A stretch of 64,000 nt of DNA, taken from positions 9,274,501-9,338,500 of the forward strand of contig NZ_JAMZEB010000002.1 of NCBI RefSeq assembly GCF_024172165.1, given 5' to 3'. A program made the translations under genes and the position numbers. The notes beneath the pieces are model-generated. The model saw only the letters and a program-made list of their open reading frames with translations, did no database searches and was not told where the DNA came from. Position 1 is the first letter of the stretch; the number at the start of each line of letters is the position of its first letter. Shown here piece by piece: positions 16,550 through 24,421 of this stretch. This DNA is from Nonomuraea thailandensis (GTDB taxonomy: Bacteria; Actinomycetota; Actinomycetes; Streptosporangiales; Streptosporangiaceae).

Positions 16550-16906
16550 GTGAAGGGTCTTGGCGAGCTTGAACGCAGCATCATGGACATCCTCTGGGCG
16601 GAGAGCAACGCGCTGACCGCCCGCGAGGTCGGCAGGCTGATTGCCGACCGCGACCTGGCCCCCACCACGGTCATGACCGTCCTCGACCGCCTCACCCGCA
16701 AGGGCTTCCTCGAGCGCACCCGCGACGGGCGCGCATGGCGGTACCAACCGGCGGAAAGCCGCGACGCATACATCGCTGAGCTTATGCTGGAGGCGTTGGA
16801 CCTGACGGGCGACCGCTCGGCCGCCCTGACCCGCTTCGCCCAGGCCGTGTCGGGCACGGAGGCGGAGATCCTGCGCAGAGCCCTTACGGAGCTGGAGGAA
16901 GAGTGA
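16550..16906 (+). CDS. BlaI/MecI/CopY-family repressor
   Basis: A 118-residue winged-helix repressor: GELERSIMDILW, the recognition helix region APTTVMTVLDRLTRKGFLER, and a C-terminal dimerisation helix. It overlaps the M56 peptidase gene by 4 nt (GTGA), the standard pairing in which the membrane peptidase inactivates the repressor on signal. The GTG start fits a leaderless promoter. No beta-lactamase gene is adjacent, so the wider target is unknown. Confidence 0.92.
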   Translation: MKGLGELERSIMDILWAESNALTAREVGRLIADRDLAPTTVMTVLDRLTRKGFLERTRDGRAWRYQPAESRDAYIAELMLEALDLTGDRSAALTRFAQAVSGTEAEILRRALTELEEE

Positions 16907-17808
16907 TCACGGCAGCGGCGCTGGCAGCGCTCGCCACGGCGTGCGCGGTTGGCTCCTGGCGTTTCACCACGGCCGGGTGGACCTCGCGCGCCCCCCGGCT
17001 GGCCATCATTCTCTGGCAGTCCCTCGGCGTGTGCTGGGGCCTGGCCACCACGGGCGCGATGCTCGCCTTCGCCGTCCAGCCGTACGACGACGGGGTGCTG
17101 CCCGGTCTGATCGCTTTCGCGCGGGGCGAGACGCCCGCGCAGGAGTGGGACGCGCTGCACGTGCTGGCCCTGATCGCGGGGCTGACCGCGCTGGCCGTGC
17201 TGGTCGCGGTGCTGCTCACCGCGGGCGTGCAGGCGTTGCGGGCCCGTCGCAGGCACCGCATGCTGCTGGCGCTGATCTCCCACGACGATCCGGGCGTGCC
17301 CGGGGTGCGGGTGCTGGCCCATCCCAGCGCCGCCGCGTACTGCGTGCCGGGGCTGCGCTCGCAGGTCGTGGTCAGCGAGGGCGCGCTCAAGCTGCTGTCG
17401 GAGGACGAGCTGGCCGCCGTGCTCGCGCACGAGGCCGCCCACGTACGCGAGCGCCACGACCTGGTGCTGCTGCCGTTCGCCGCGCTGCGCAGGGCTCTGC
17501 CCTGGTCGAAGGTCGTGGCCGACGCGCAGGCGCAGGTCGAGCTGCTGGTCGAGATGGCGGCCGACGACCGGGCCCGCCGCTACTGCTCGCCGCGCCGGCT
17601 GGCCACGGCGCTGCTCAGGTTCGGCACCGCGGGCGCCATGCCGACGCCCCACGGCATGCTGGGGGTGCACGTCCACAACGTCATGGCCAGGGTCGATCGC
17701 CTGATCAAGCCCGCTCCCGAGCTGGCCACGTCGGTGCGTTACGGCTTCATCGCCCTGTCTGTGACATTGATCACCGCCGCACCCTTCCTGTGGGTTATCC
17801 AGCTCTGA
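16903..17808 (+). CDS. M56-family membrane metallopeptidase (BlaR1-like)
   Basis: A 301-residue membrane protein with helices near residues 1-15, 30-60, 85-108 and 275-300. The zinc motif HEAAH sits in AVLAHEAAHVRERHD, with a downstream acidic helix (EMAADDRAR) supplying the third ligand. It lacks the extracellular penicillin-binding sensor domain of BlaR1, as is normal for the short actinobacterial form. It probably cleaves or inactivates the repressor encoded by the overlapping upstream gene. Confidence 0.9.
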   Translation: MITAAALAALATACAVGSWRFTTAGWTSRAPRLAIILWQSLGVCWGLATTGAMLAFAVQPYDDGVLPGLIAFARGETPAQEWDALHVLALIAGLTALAVLVAVLLTAGVQALRARRRHRMLLALISHDDPGVPGVRVLAHPSAAAYCVPGLRSQVVVSEGALKLLSEDELAAVLAHEAAHVRERHDLVLLPFAALRRALPWSKVVADAQAQVELLVEMAADDRARRYCSPRRLATALLRFGTAGAMPTPHGMLGVHVHNVMARVDRLIKPAPELATSVRYGFIALSVTLITAAPFLWVIQL

Positions 17809-17833
17809 TGCTTGCTGGTGTTAACCATCGCGT

Positions 17834-17845
17834 TTGCAATTGCAA
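17834..17845. promoter_or_regulatory. perfect palindrome TTGCAATTGCAA
   Basis: A 12-bp perfect palindrome ending 23 nt before the ATG of the XRE regulator. AT-rich symmetry stands out sharply in this GC-rich context. It is well placed to be an autoregulatory operator of the XRE-HbhA-like operon. Confidence 0.5.
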
Positions 17846-17868
17846 GCACCGCGGGGCAGACTGTCGGC

Positions 17869-18360
17869 ATGGCACTACCCAAAGTCGGCTCGATCGGTGA
17901 ATACATCCGCGACCAGCGGCAGCAGGCGAAGATCTCGCTGCGCCAGCTCGCCGCGGCGGCCGGGGTCTCCAACCCCTACCTGAGCCAGATCGAGCGCGGC
18001 CTGCGCAAGCCGAGCGCGGAGATTCTCAACCAGATCGCCAAAGGTCTGCGCATCTCCTCGCAGGCGCTCTACGTGCAGGCGGGCCTCATCGAGGACCGCG
18101 AGCCGCCCAGCGACGTGATCACCGCGATCAGGGCCGACGCGCATCTCAGCGAACGGCAACGCCAGGTGCTGATCGACATCTATGAGTCGTTCCGCAAGGA
18201 GAAGCACGCCGAGGACGAGCAGACCTCCCAGAATGCCCGCCCCCGGAGTGACTCCGATTCGGACGACGCGCCGCTGCCCGAGGAGTTTCTCGCCGCTCTT
18301 GAGCCCTATGCGGCGACCTCACGCAACGGCGACGTCACCCAGGAAACCAAGGAAGGTTAA
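17869..18360 (+). CDS. XRE-family regulator of the HbhA-like operon
   Basis: A 163-residue protein with an N-terminal Cro/C1 HTH (ISLRQLAAAAGVSNPYLSQIERG) and an acidic, probably disordered C-terminal half. The start MALPKVGSIGEYI at 17869 gives the family N-terminus; a more upstream frame start would read through the operator. The gene order XRE, HbhA-like, DUF2516 matches the mycobacterial block Rv0474-Rv0476, so this is its counterpart. It lies 3 nt upstream of the HbhA-like gene. Confidence 0.88.
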   Translation: MALPKVGSIGEYIRDQRQQAKISLRQLAAAAGVSNPYLSQIERGLRKPSAEILNQIAKGLRISSQALYVQAGLIEDREPPSDVITAIRADAHLSERQRQVLIDIYESFRKEKHAEDEQTSQNARPRSDSDSDDAPLPEEFLAALEPYAATSRNGDVTQETKEG

Positions 18361-18363
18361 CCC

Positions 18364-18780
18364 ATGACGCTGGCCACCGAGGTCAAGAAGCTCACCGAGT
18401 CCAAGCCGTTCTACGCCATCACCGGTGTCGGCGACTTCGCCGTGGAGAAGCTGCGCGAGCTGCCCGGGCAGCTCAACAGGCTGCAGTCGCGCCGCACCGA
18501 GATCGCCAAGGACCTGCCGGTCAAGGCCCGCGAGTACGCCGACAAGGCCGAGGGCTTCGCGCGTGACCTGCCCGAGAAGGCCCGCGAGTACGCCGACCAG
18601 CTCACCCTCAAGGCCACGGAGGTCTACGAGGACTTCGCCACGCGCGGCCGCAAGGTCGTCAGCCAGGCGAGCGGCACGGCCGCCCTGGAGCTCGAAGAGG
18701 TGTCGGAGGCCGCCGAGCCGGCCGTCGCCGAGCCCGTCGAGCCGGTCAGGAAGACCCGTTCCACCAAGGCCCAGGCCTGA
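18364..18780 (+). CDS. HbhA-like (heparin-binding hemagglutinin) helical protein
   Basis: A 138-residue protein homologous to mycobacterial HbhA. The middle is amphipathic helix with repeated LPxKAREYADKAEGFARDLPEK-type units forming a coiled coil. The C-terminus holds a Glu/Ala/Pro segment and a short basic tail (RKTRSTKAQA), much shorter than the Lys-rich heparin-binding tail of mycobacteria. In non-pathogens it is more likely a membrane-surface or lipid-associated structural protein. It is co-transcribed with the XRE gene and followed by a strong terminator. Confidence 0.85.
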   Translation: MTLATEVKKLTESKPFYAITGVGDFAVEKLRELPGQLNRLQSRRTEIAKDLPVKAREYADKAEGFARDLPEKAREYADQLTLKATEVYEDFATRGRKVVSQASGTAALELEEVSEAAEPAVAEPVEPVRKTRSTKAQA

Positions 18781-18790
18781 CCCACCCCCG

Positions 18791-18825
18791 GGCCCGTCTC
18801 CTCGGAAGGGAGACGGGCCTTTCCG
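18791..18825 (+). terminator. intrinsic terminator after the HbhA-like gene
   Basis: GGCCCGTCTCC (18791-18801) pairs perfectly with GGAGACGGGCC (18809-18819) around a 7-nt loop and is followed by TTTCCGTT. This is the clearest plus-strand intrinsic terminator in the window. Confidence 0.85.
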
Positions 18826-18901
18826 TTCGGGGTGCCCCTATGTCGGGGGCGCCTATTAGGCTGAAGCCGTTTGCATCACGGCGTTGGGCGGAGACGACTA
18901 C

Positions 18902-19270
18902 ATGGACATGATCAACGGGGTCTTCAACCTCCTCTTCCTGGTGCTCGCCGTGGCCATTCTCGGCATGTCGATCTACGCGCTCGCGCACGCGCTCCGGGTG
19001 CCGGCCAACGCGTTCGTCTCGGCGGGCAAGCTGCAGAAGAACCTGTGGCTGCTGATCCTCGGGCTGGCCACGCTGTTCTCGGCCGCCGGGGCGTTGAGCT
19101 ACTTCCAGGCCTTCATGGTGGTCGGCGGCGCCCAGTTCATCGGCATCGGCCTCGGGCTGTTCTCGATCGCGGCCGTCATCGCGGCCACGATCTACGTCGT
19201 CGACGTCAAGCCCGCCGTCAAGGGCATGGGCGGCGGCCGGGGCAACAACGGCCCCTACGGCCCCTGGTAG
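18902..19270 (+). CDS. DUF2516 family membrane protein
   Basis: A 122-residue protein with three hydrophobic segments (about residues 5-28, 45-65 and 75-98) and a Gly/Asn/Pro-rich tail. It matches the DUF2516 family, whose mycobacterial member (Rv0476) also follows hbhA. The ATG at 18902 has GGAG 8 nt upstream. It is convergent with the SGNH lipoprotein gene with only one nt between stops. Function unknown. Confidence 0.85.
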   Translation: MDMINGVFNLLFLVLAVAILGMSIYALAHALRVPANAFVSAGKLQKNLWLLILGLATLFSAAGALSYFQAFMVVGGAQFIGIGLGLFSIAAVIAATIYVVDVKPAVKGMGGGRGNNGPYGPW

Positions 19271-19271
19271 G

Positions 19272-19907
19272 TCAGGCCAGCTCGGCCGCCAGCCAGGCGG
19301 CCAGGCCCTCGTGCCCGGCGAGCGTGGGATGCACGCCGTCGGGCAGGACCGCCTCCTTGGGCCAGCTCCTGCGCATGGGGTCGAGGAACGACACCTTCCC
19401 GGCCCTGGCCGCCTCCGCCACGGCGTCGCGCACCCCGTACGCCTTCTTCGGCGGCTCCCCCATCCAGATGGGGCCGACCACCACCGTCCTGGTCTCCGGC
19501 CAGTGCGCGCGCACCTCGGACAGCAGGCTCGCGGCGGCCCCGCGCACCCGCTCCGGGCTCCAGCGCCGGTCGTTGTGGCCGCCCGAGATGACCAGCAGGT
19601 CGGGGGCGGGGCGCCAGGCCAGCTCCACCTCGAACGAGCGCTGGAACGTGCGGCCCGCCCGTCCCTCGTTGCAGAAGCCGGTGCCGCCCGCGCCCGCGAT
19701 GATCGGCTGCCAGCCCAGCAGCCGGGCGGTCTGCGAGGCGTACGTCTGCCACGGCGGGACCGGGCCCGACCCGACCGTGAAGCTGTCACCCACGAACATC
19801 ATCACCGGCGCCTGCTGCTCGGCGGGCGCCGGCTTCGCCGCGAAGGCGCACGAGGGCAGCCCCAGCACCGCGACGAGCACCACGACGCGTCTCATCAGGC
19901 CACGCAT
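19272..19907 (-). CDS. SGNH/GDSL hydrolase, probable lipoprotein
   Basis: An esterase-type hydrolase of about 211 residues exported by a signal peptide with a lipobox-like GLPSC, so it is probably anchored to the outer face of the membrane. Block motifs are visible: GDSF with the nucleophile Ser, GAGGTGF, GGHNDR and DGVHPT with the catalytic Asp and His. The start at 19907 has GAGG just upstream. Substrate could be an acyl or acetyl ester of the envelope. It diverges from the AlaX-like gene. Confidence 0.85.
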   Translation of the reverse strand: MRGLMRRVVVLVAVLGLPSCAFAAKPAPAEQQAPVMMFVGDSFTVGSGPVPPWQTYASQTARLLGWQPIIAGAGGTGFCNEGRAGRTFQRSFEVELAWRPAPDLLVISGGHNDRRWSPERVRGAAASLLSEVRAHWPETRTVVVGPIWMGEPPKKAYGVRDAVAEAARAGKVSFLDPMRRSWPKEAVLPDGVHPTLAGHEGLAAWLAAELA

Positions 19908-19935
19908 GACCACCTCAGGGCACTAGGCTGCCGAT

Positions 19936-20670
19936 ATGAGCACCGATCTCCACGGGCGCACCGAAAGACTGGAACTGTCCGACCAGAACCTGCGCGACTT
20001 CGAAGCCGTCGTCCTGGACGCCACACCCGAGGGAATCGTGCTGAGCAGGTCGGCATTCTATCCGGGTGGGGGCGGCCAGCCGGCGGATCACGGCGTTCTG
20101 ATCTGGCAGGGCGTGGAGACCCGCATCGTGGGGGTGCGCAAGGGCGACGACCTTCACCTGATCCCGGCGGAGGGCGACCCGATCCCGCCGGCCGGCACCG
20201 CGGTCAGGGCCGCGGTGGCCGACGAGCGGCGTTCGGCCCTCATGCGTACGCACTCCGGCCTGCACGTGCTGTGCGGGGTGGTCTTCCGCGACTACGGCTG
20301 CCTGGTCACCGGCGGCAACATGGACGAGCTCAGCGCCCGCATGGACTTCAACCTGCCCGAGGTGCCTCCCGGCTTCAAGGAGGCCGTGGAGGACGCCTGC
20401 AACGCCGAGATCGTCGCCGACCGGCGCATCGACGTGCGGGTGCTGCCCAGGGCGGAGGCGTTCACCATCCCCGACCTCATCCGCACGGCGACGAACCTGG
20501 TGCCGGAGACCGTCCAGGACGTGCGCATCGTCGACATCGTCGGCCTGGACACGCAGGCCGACGGCGGCACGCACGTGGCCTCCACCAAGCAGATCGGGCG
20601 GATCAGGGTCGCCAAGATCGAGAGCAAGGGCCGCGGCTTCCGCCGCCTGCGCATCCAGATCTCCGACTAG
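19936..20670 (+). CDS. AlaX-like alanyl-tRNA editing-domain protein
   Basis: A 244-residue free-standing relative of the AlaRS editing domain (AlaX-M type): an N-terminal FYPGGGGQP loop and the zinc motif HSGLH in RTHSGLHVL. The second zinc half reads TQADGGTHV where the standard form is CGGTH, so the Cys ligand is replaced by Asp. The protein may use an altered metal site or have a new substrate. Its stop overlaps the end of the convergent GntR-TetR regulator gene by 4 nt. Confidence 0.85.
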   Translation: MSTDLHGRTERLELSDQNLRDFEAVVLDATPEGIVLSRSAFYPGGGGQPADHGVLIWQGVETRIVGVRKGDDLHLIPAEGDPIPPAGTAVRAAVADERRSALMRTHSGLHVLCGVVFRDYGCLVTGGNMDELSARMDFNLPEVPPGFKEAVEDACNAEIVADRRIDVRVLPRAEAFTIPDLIRTATNLVPETVQDVRIVDIVGLDTQADGGTHVASTKQIGRIRVAKIESKGRGFRRLRIQISD

Positions 20671-21578
20671 CGGGGCTCGACCAGCCTCGTCAGCCCGTCG
20701 AGCAACGACCGGAGCCCGAACTCGAAGAGCCGGTCGAGGTCGAGGTCGAAGTCGCCCAGCTCGTCGAGCAGCCGCGAGAAGGCCGGATTGGCCGCCTTGA
20801 TGTCGCCCAGGAAGCCCTCCTGCCCGGTCATCCACTCCTCGTCGGTGATCCCCGTGTCGGCCCTGGCGCGCTGCTCCAGCTCGATGTGGGCCGCTATCCC
20901 CTGCACGAAGCTGTAGACGAGGATCATCACGTACATCCGGGTGGCGGCGTCGAGACCGGTCTCCTGCAGCACCTCCATGACGTACTCCGAGTGCCGCAGC
21001 AGCGCCTCCGAGGGCACCGGCCGGGTCAGCGGCGTGGCTCGGGCCATCCACGGATGCGCCCGGTAGGCGGCCCACTGCACCCGCGCCGAGGTCTCCAGCC
21101 GCCCCCGCCAGCCCTCAGGGCGCTCCGACGGCAGCGGGAACTCGGCGAACGCCGCGTCCACCATGAGCATGACCAGGTCGTCCTTGCCGCCCACGTGCCG
21201 GTAGAGGGACATGGTGGCCGCCGCCAGCCGGCCCGCGACGGCGCGCATCGTCAGCTCTGACAGGCCCTCCGCGTCGGCGATCTCGATGGCGGCGCCGACG
21301 ATGCGCCGCCGCGTCAGCTCGTGCTCGGCCGTCGCGCCCGGCCGGGGCCTGGCCGGCTCGCCGGGCCGCTCCGCCACGACCGTGCCCACGCGCGGCTCGG
21401 CCACCACCACGCCCTCGCGAGCCAGCAGCGTCAGCGCCTTGGCGGCCGTGGCCAGGGCGACGTTCCAGTCTCTGGCGAGTTGCCTGGTGGAGGGCACACG
21501 CTCGCCCGGGCGAAGCCGGCCGTCGGCGATCCGCTGCTTGATGTCGGCCGCGATGCGGGCGTGGGGCGTGCTGCTCAT
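20667..21578 (-). CDS. double-HTH regulator: GntR-type N-terminus fused to TetR family
   Basis: A 303-residue repressor with two DNA-binding domains. Residues about 1-75 form a GntR winged helix (RVPSTRQLARDWNVALATAAKAL). Residues about 90-140 form a TetR HTH (LTMRAVAGRLAAATMSLYRHVGGKDDLV), followed by a TetR C-terminal ligand domain. The ATG at 21578 follows AGGAGG. Two palindromes with TGTAC/GTACA arms lie between it and the divergent FAD monooxygenase gene. TetR relatives with this GntR extension usually control a neighbouring drug-modifying or export gene. Confidence 0.9.
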   Translation of the reverse strand: MSSTPHARIAADIKQRIADGRLRPGERVPSTRQLARDWNVALATAAKALTLLAREGVVVAEPRVGTVVAERPGEPARPRPGATAEHELTRRRIVGAAIEIADAEGLSELTMRAVAGRLAAATMSLYRHVGGKDDLVMLMVDAAFAEFPLPSERPEGWRGRLETSARVQWAAYRAHPWMARATPLTRPVPSEALLRHSEYVMEVLQETGLDAATRMYVMILVYSFVQGIAAHIELEQRARADTGITDEEWMTGQEGFLGDIKAANPAFSRLLDELGDFDLDLDRLFEFGLRSLLDGLTRLVEPR

Positions 21579-21586
21579 CCATCCTC

Positions 21587-21600
21587 CTGTACTAGTACAG
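21587..21600. promoter_or_regulatory. 14-bp palindrome CTGTACTAGTACAG, operator 1
   Basis: A perfect palindrome 9 nt upstream of the regulator's ATG, covering its ribosome-site region. It shares TGTAC and GTACA arms with a second palindrome 45 nt away. Confidence 0.7.
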
Positions 21601-21631
21601 ATCTTGCCACTATACCCTTGCCACCTGCTGT

Positions 21632-21646
21632 ATGTACTACGTACAT
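21632..21646. promoter_or_regulatory. palindrome ATGTAC-N3-GTACAT, operator 2
   Basis: Perfect 6-bp arms around TAC, placed before the FAD monooxygenase gene (ATG at 21686). Same core as the site at 21587, so one regulator probably binds both and controls both divergent genes. Confidence 0.65.
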
Positions 21647-21685
21647 TCAGTTTTGCGTACAACGTCAACACACAGGAGCGCACTC

Positions 21686-22768
21686 ATGAAGAAGGTTCTC
21701 GTCTCCGGCGCGAGCATCGGCGGCCCCGTCCTGGCGTACTGGCTGGGGCGGCACGGGTTCGACGTGACGGTGGTCGAGCGGGCGCCCGCGCCCAGGAAGG
21801 GCGGCCAGGCGGTGGACATCAGGGGCGCGGCGCTGACCGTGGTCGAGCGGATGGGGGTGCTGGAGCAGGTCCGCGCGCTGCGCACCACCATGCGCGGCAT
21901 GAACATGCTGGACGGCGACGGCAACGAGCTCATGCGCAGCGAGGAGGAGACGCTCAGCGGCGGCCGGTTCGACAGCCCGGACGTCGAGATCATGCGGGAC
22001 GACCTGAACCGCATCCTCCTCGGCGCCTCCGCGAGCGCCCGCTACGTCTACGGCGACTCGATCGCCACGCTCGGCGAGGACGGCGAGGTGACCTTCGAGG
22101 GCGGGTGGGGCGAGCGCTACGACCACGTCATCGGCGCCGACGGCCTGCACTCCAACGTGCGCCGGCTGGCCTTCGGCCCCGAGGAGCAGTATCTGCACCA
22201 CCTCGGCACCTACGTCTCCATCTACACCGCCGGCAACTTCCTCGGCCTCGACCACTGGCAGACCTGGTTCAACGCGGGCGAGGCGGGCGGCGCGCTGTTC
22301 AGCGACCGCGACCCGGCCGAGATGCGGGTCAACCTCGGCTTCAGGGCCGATGTGATCGACTACGACTACCGCGATCTCGACCAGCAGAAGCGGCTGATCC
22401 AGGAGCACTGCTCGCAGGTGTGGGAGGCGCCCAGGCTGCTGGAGGCCATGTGGAAGGCCGACGACTTCTACTTCGACTCCATGGCGCAGGTGAAGATGGA
22501 GCGCTGGACGAAGGGGCGGGTCGCGCTGGTGGGCGACGCCGGGTACTGCGCCTCGCCGCTGTCCGGGCAGGGCACGAGCCTGGCGCTGGTGGGCGCGTAC
22601 GTGCTCGCGCAGGAGCTCGGCGCCGGCGGCGCGGACGCCTTCGAGCGGTACGAGGAGCGCATGCGCCCGTTCGTCGCCGCGAACCAGGCGCTCGCCCACG
22701 AGAACCCCGGCCAGGGTGCCGCGCCGGAGAGCGTCCAGCGGGCGGCCAACAACATCACTCTGACCTGA
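21686..22768 (+). CDS. FAD-dependent monooxygenase (PHBH/TetX-like)
   Basis: A 360-residue aromatic-hydroxylase-fold flavoenzyme. The FAD motifs are present: GASIGGPVLAYWL (GxGxxG position), the DG segment in GADGLHSNVR and GDAGYCASPLSGQG. CAGGAG precedes the ATG at 21686, so the in-frame ATG at 21632, which lies inside an operator, is not the start. Such enzymes often hydroxylate and inactivate antibiotics (TetX type) or act in degradation. Control by the divergent GntR-TetR regulator fits a drug-inducible role. Confidence 0.88.
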   Translation: MKKVLVSGASIGGPVLAYWLGRHGFDVTVVERAPAPRKGGQAVDIRGAALTVVERMGVLEQVRALRTTMRGMNMLDGDGNELMRSEEETLSGGRFDSPDVEIMRDDLNRILLGASASARYVYGDSIATLGEDGEVTFEGGWGERYDHVIGADGLHSNVRRLAFGPEEQYLHHLGTYVSIYTAGNFLGLDHWQTWFNAGEAGGALFSDRDPAEMRVNLGFRADVIDYDYRDLDQQKRLIQEHCSQVWEAPRLLEAMWKADDFYFDSMAQVKMERWTKGRVALVGDAGYCASPLSGQGTSLALVGAYVLAQELGAGGADAFERYEERMRPFVAANQALAHENPGQGAAPESVQRAANNITLT

Positions 22769-22797
22769 GCAGGTACGAACCGATACGATTTGCCGCC

Positions 22798-24405
22798 ATG
22801 GGTATCAGACTCACGATGGCCGCCCTGGCGGCCACCGCTCTGACGTTGTCCGCAACCCCCGCCGCTCTCGCAGCGGAGGCCGGGATGACGGACGAGGTCA
22901 CGATGACCCTCGGCAAGGACGGCACCCTGCACGTGGTCGAGAAGATCAGCGGCGCCTCGGGGCAGCTGAAGCGCACGTTCATCACCAGGACGCGCTACGA
23001 CGACAGCAACGACCGCCTTTACCAGATCTCGAACGTCAAGGGCGGCACCCTCACCGGTGACGTGCTCACCGTGACGGGCCAGACCGTCGAGTACGACGTC
23101 AAGGGGGCGGTGACGCCCTCGGGCGGCATCGAGGAGCTGCGCTGGTTCGCCGTGAACGGCTGGAACCAGCCGGTCGCCAAGGCCACGGTCAAGGTGACAG
23201 GCCCCGGGCAGGTCCAGAACCTGTCCTGCTTCGCCGGCGCGCTCACCTCGGCCATCGGCTGCACGTCGGCCTCCATGGACCACGGCGCCACGCAGGCCGA
23301 CTTCGAGCAGGAGAGCATCGCTCCCGACCAGGCGCTCACCGTCATCGTCGGATACCCCAAGGGCTCCAGCAGCGGCAAGCCCATCCTGGACAAGCGCTTC
23401 TCGCTGTCGGCCGCGTTCACGCTCGACACCGTCACCGGCGGCGCCCTGGCCGGGCTGCTGGTGCTGATGCTCGGCGGCGTCGCCCTGCTCTACTGGACGC
23501 GCGGCCGTGACGCGCGGGTCGCCGGCCACGAGAGCGGCAAGGTCGATCCGGTGCAGAACGGCCACTTCTCCCCGCCCGACGGGGTGCGCCCCGGCCAGAT
23601 CGGCACGCTCGTGGACGAGCAGGCCGACGTGGTCGACGTGACCGCCACCATCGTGGACCTGGCCGTGCGCGGTTACCTGCGCATCGACGAGCAGCCCAGG
23701 CAGACCTACGACGCGCCCGACTGGATGCTGGTCAGGGCGCCCAACGCGCCCGTGAACGCGCTGCTGCCGTACGAGCTGGCGCTCTACCAGGCCATCTTCG
23801 ACGGGCGTGACGTGGTGCTGCTGTCGCAGTTGTCCGGCTCGTTCGCCGCCCACCTCGGCAAGGTGCGCGACGCGCTCTATGCCGACGTGGTCAGGCAGGG
23901 CTGGTTCGCCCGCCGCCCCGACACCGAGCGCACCAGGTGGACCACGATCGGCGTGGTGCTGGTCGGCGTGGGGCTGCTGGCCACGGTGGCGCTGGCCTGG
24001 TTCACCACGTACGGGCTGCTGGGCCTGGCCCTGGTCATCGCGGGCGGCGCGCTGGCCGTCGGCGGGCAGTACATGCCGGCCAAGACCGCCAAGGGGTCGG
24101 CGGCGCTGGCGCACACGATGGGCTTCCGGCAGTACCTGTTCTCCGGCGAGCTGGGGGACGTGCCCGAGCAGCACCGGGTGGAGCTGTTCTCGCGGTACCT
24201 GCCGTACGCGGTGATCTTCGACGGGGTGGAGCACTGGTCGCGGGTGGTGGCCTCCGTCACGGGCAACGGGCACCAGGCCGACAACCTGTACTGGTACCAC
24301 GGGCCCGCGGAGTGGGACCTGTCGAAGTTCGCCGGCTCGATGCGCACGTTCACCCAGACGACGTCGGGAGCCATCTCCGCCACCCGCCAGTTCCGCTCCC
24401 TCTGA
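22798..24405 (+). CDS. DUF2207 family membrane protein
   Basis: A 535-residue protein with signal peptide, an extracellular beta-rich domain (about residues 30-200, with a Cys pair SCFAGALTSAIGC), a membrane helix near 215-235, a cytoplasmic region and two further helices near 390-430. The C-terminal part carries HTMGFRQYLFSGEL and LPYAVIFDGVEHW, typical of DUF2207. The ATG lies 8 nt after a TACGAT -10 box, so the mRNA is probably leaderless. Function unknown; envelope stress or maintenance is only a guess. Confidence 0.88.
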   Translation: MGIRLTMAALAATALTLSATPAALAAEAGMTDEVTMTLGKDGTLHVVEKISGASGQLKRTFITRTRYDDSNDRLYQISNVKGGTLTGDVLTVTGQTVEYDVKGAVTPSGGIEELRWFAVNGWNQPVAKATVKVTGPGQVQNLSCFAGALTSAIGCTSASMDHGATQADFEQESIAPDQALTVIVGYPKGSSSGKPILDKRFSLSAAFTLDTVTGGALAGLLVLMLGGVALLYWTRGRDARVAGHESGKVDPVQNGHFSPPDGVRPGQIGTLVDEQADVVDVTATIVDLAVRGYLRIDEQPRQTYDAPDWMLVRAPNAPVNALLPYELALYQAIFDGRDVVLLSQLSGSFAAHLGKVRDALYADVVRQGWFARRPDTERTRWTTIGVVLVGVGLLATVALAWFTTYGLLGLALVIAGGALAVGGQYMPAKTAKGSAALAHTMGFRQYLFSGELGDVPEQHRVELFSRYLPYAVIFDGVEHWSRVVASVTGNGHQADNLYWYHGPAEWDLSKFAGSMRTFTQTTSGAISATRQFRSL

Positions 24406-24421
24406 GGCTCTCTAGAGGGAG
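24396..24421. terminator. hairpin spanning both stop codons
   Basis: CTCCCTCT (24396-24403) pairs with AGAGGGAG (24414-24421). It covers the stops of the convergent DUF2207 and LLM genes and can serve both. Confidence 0.6.
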
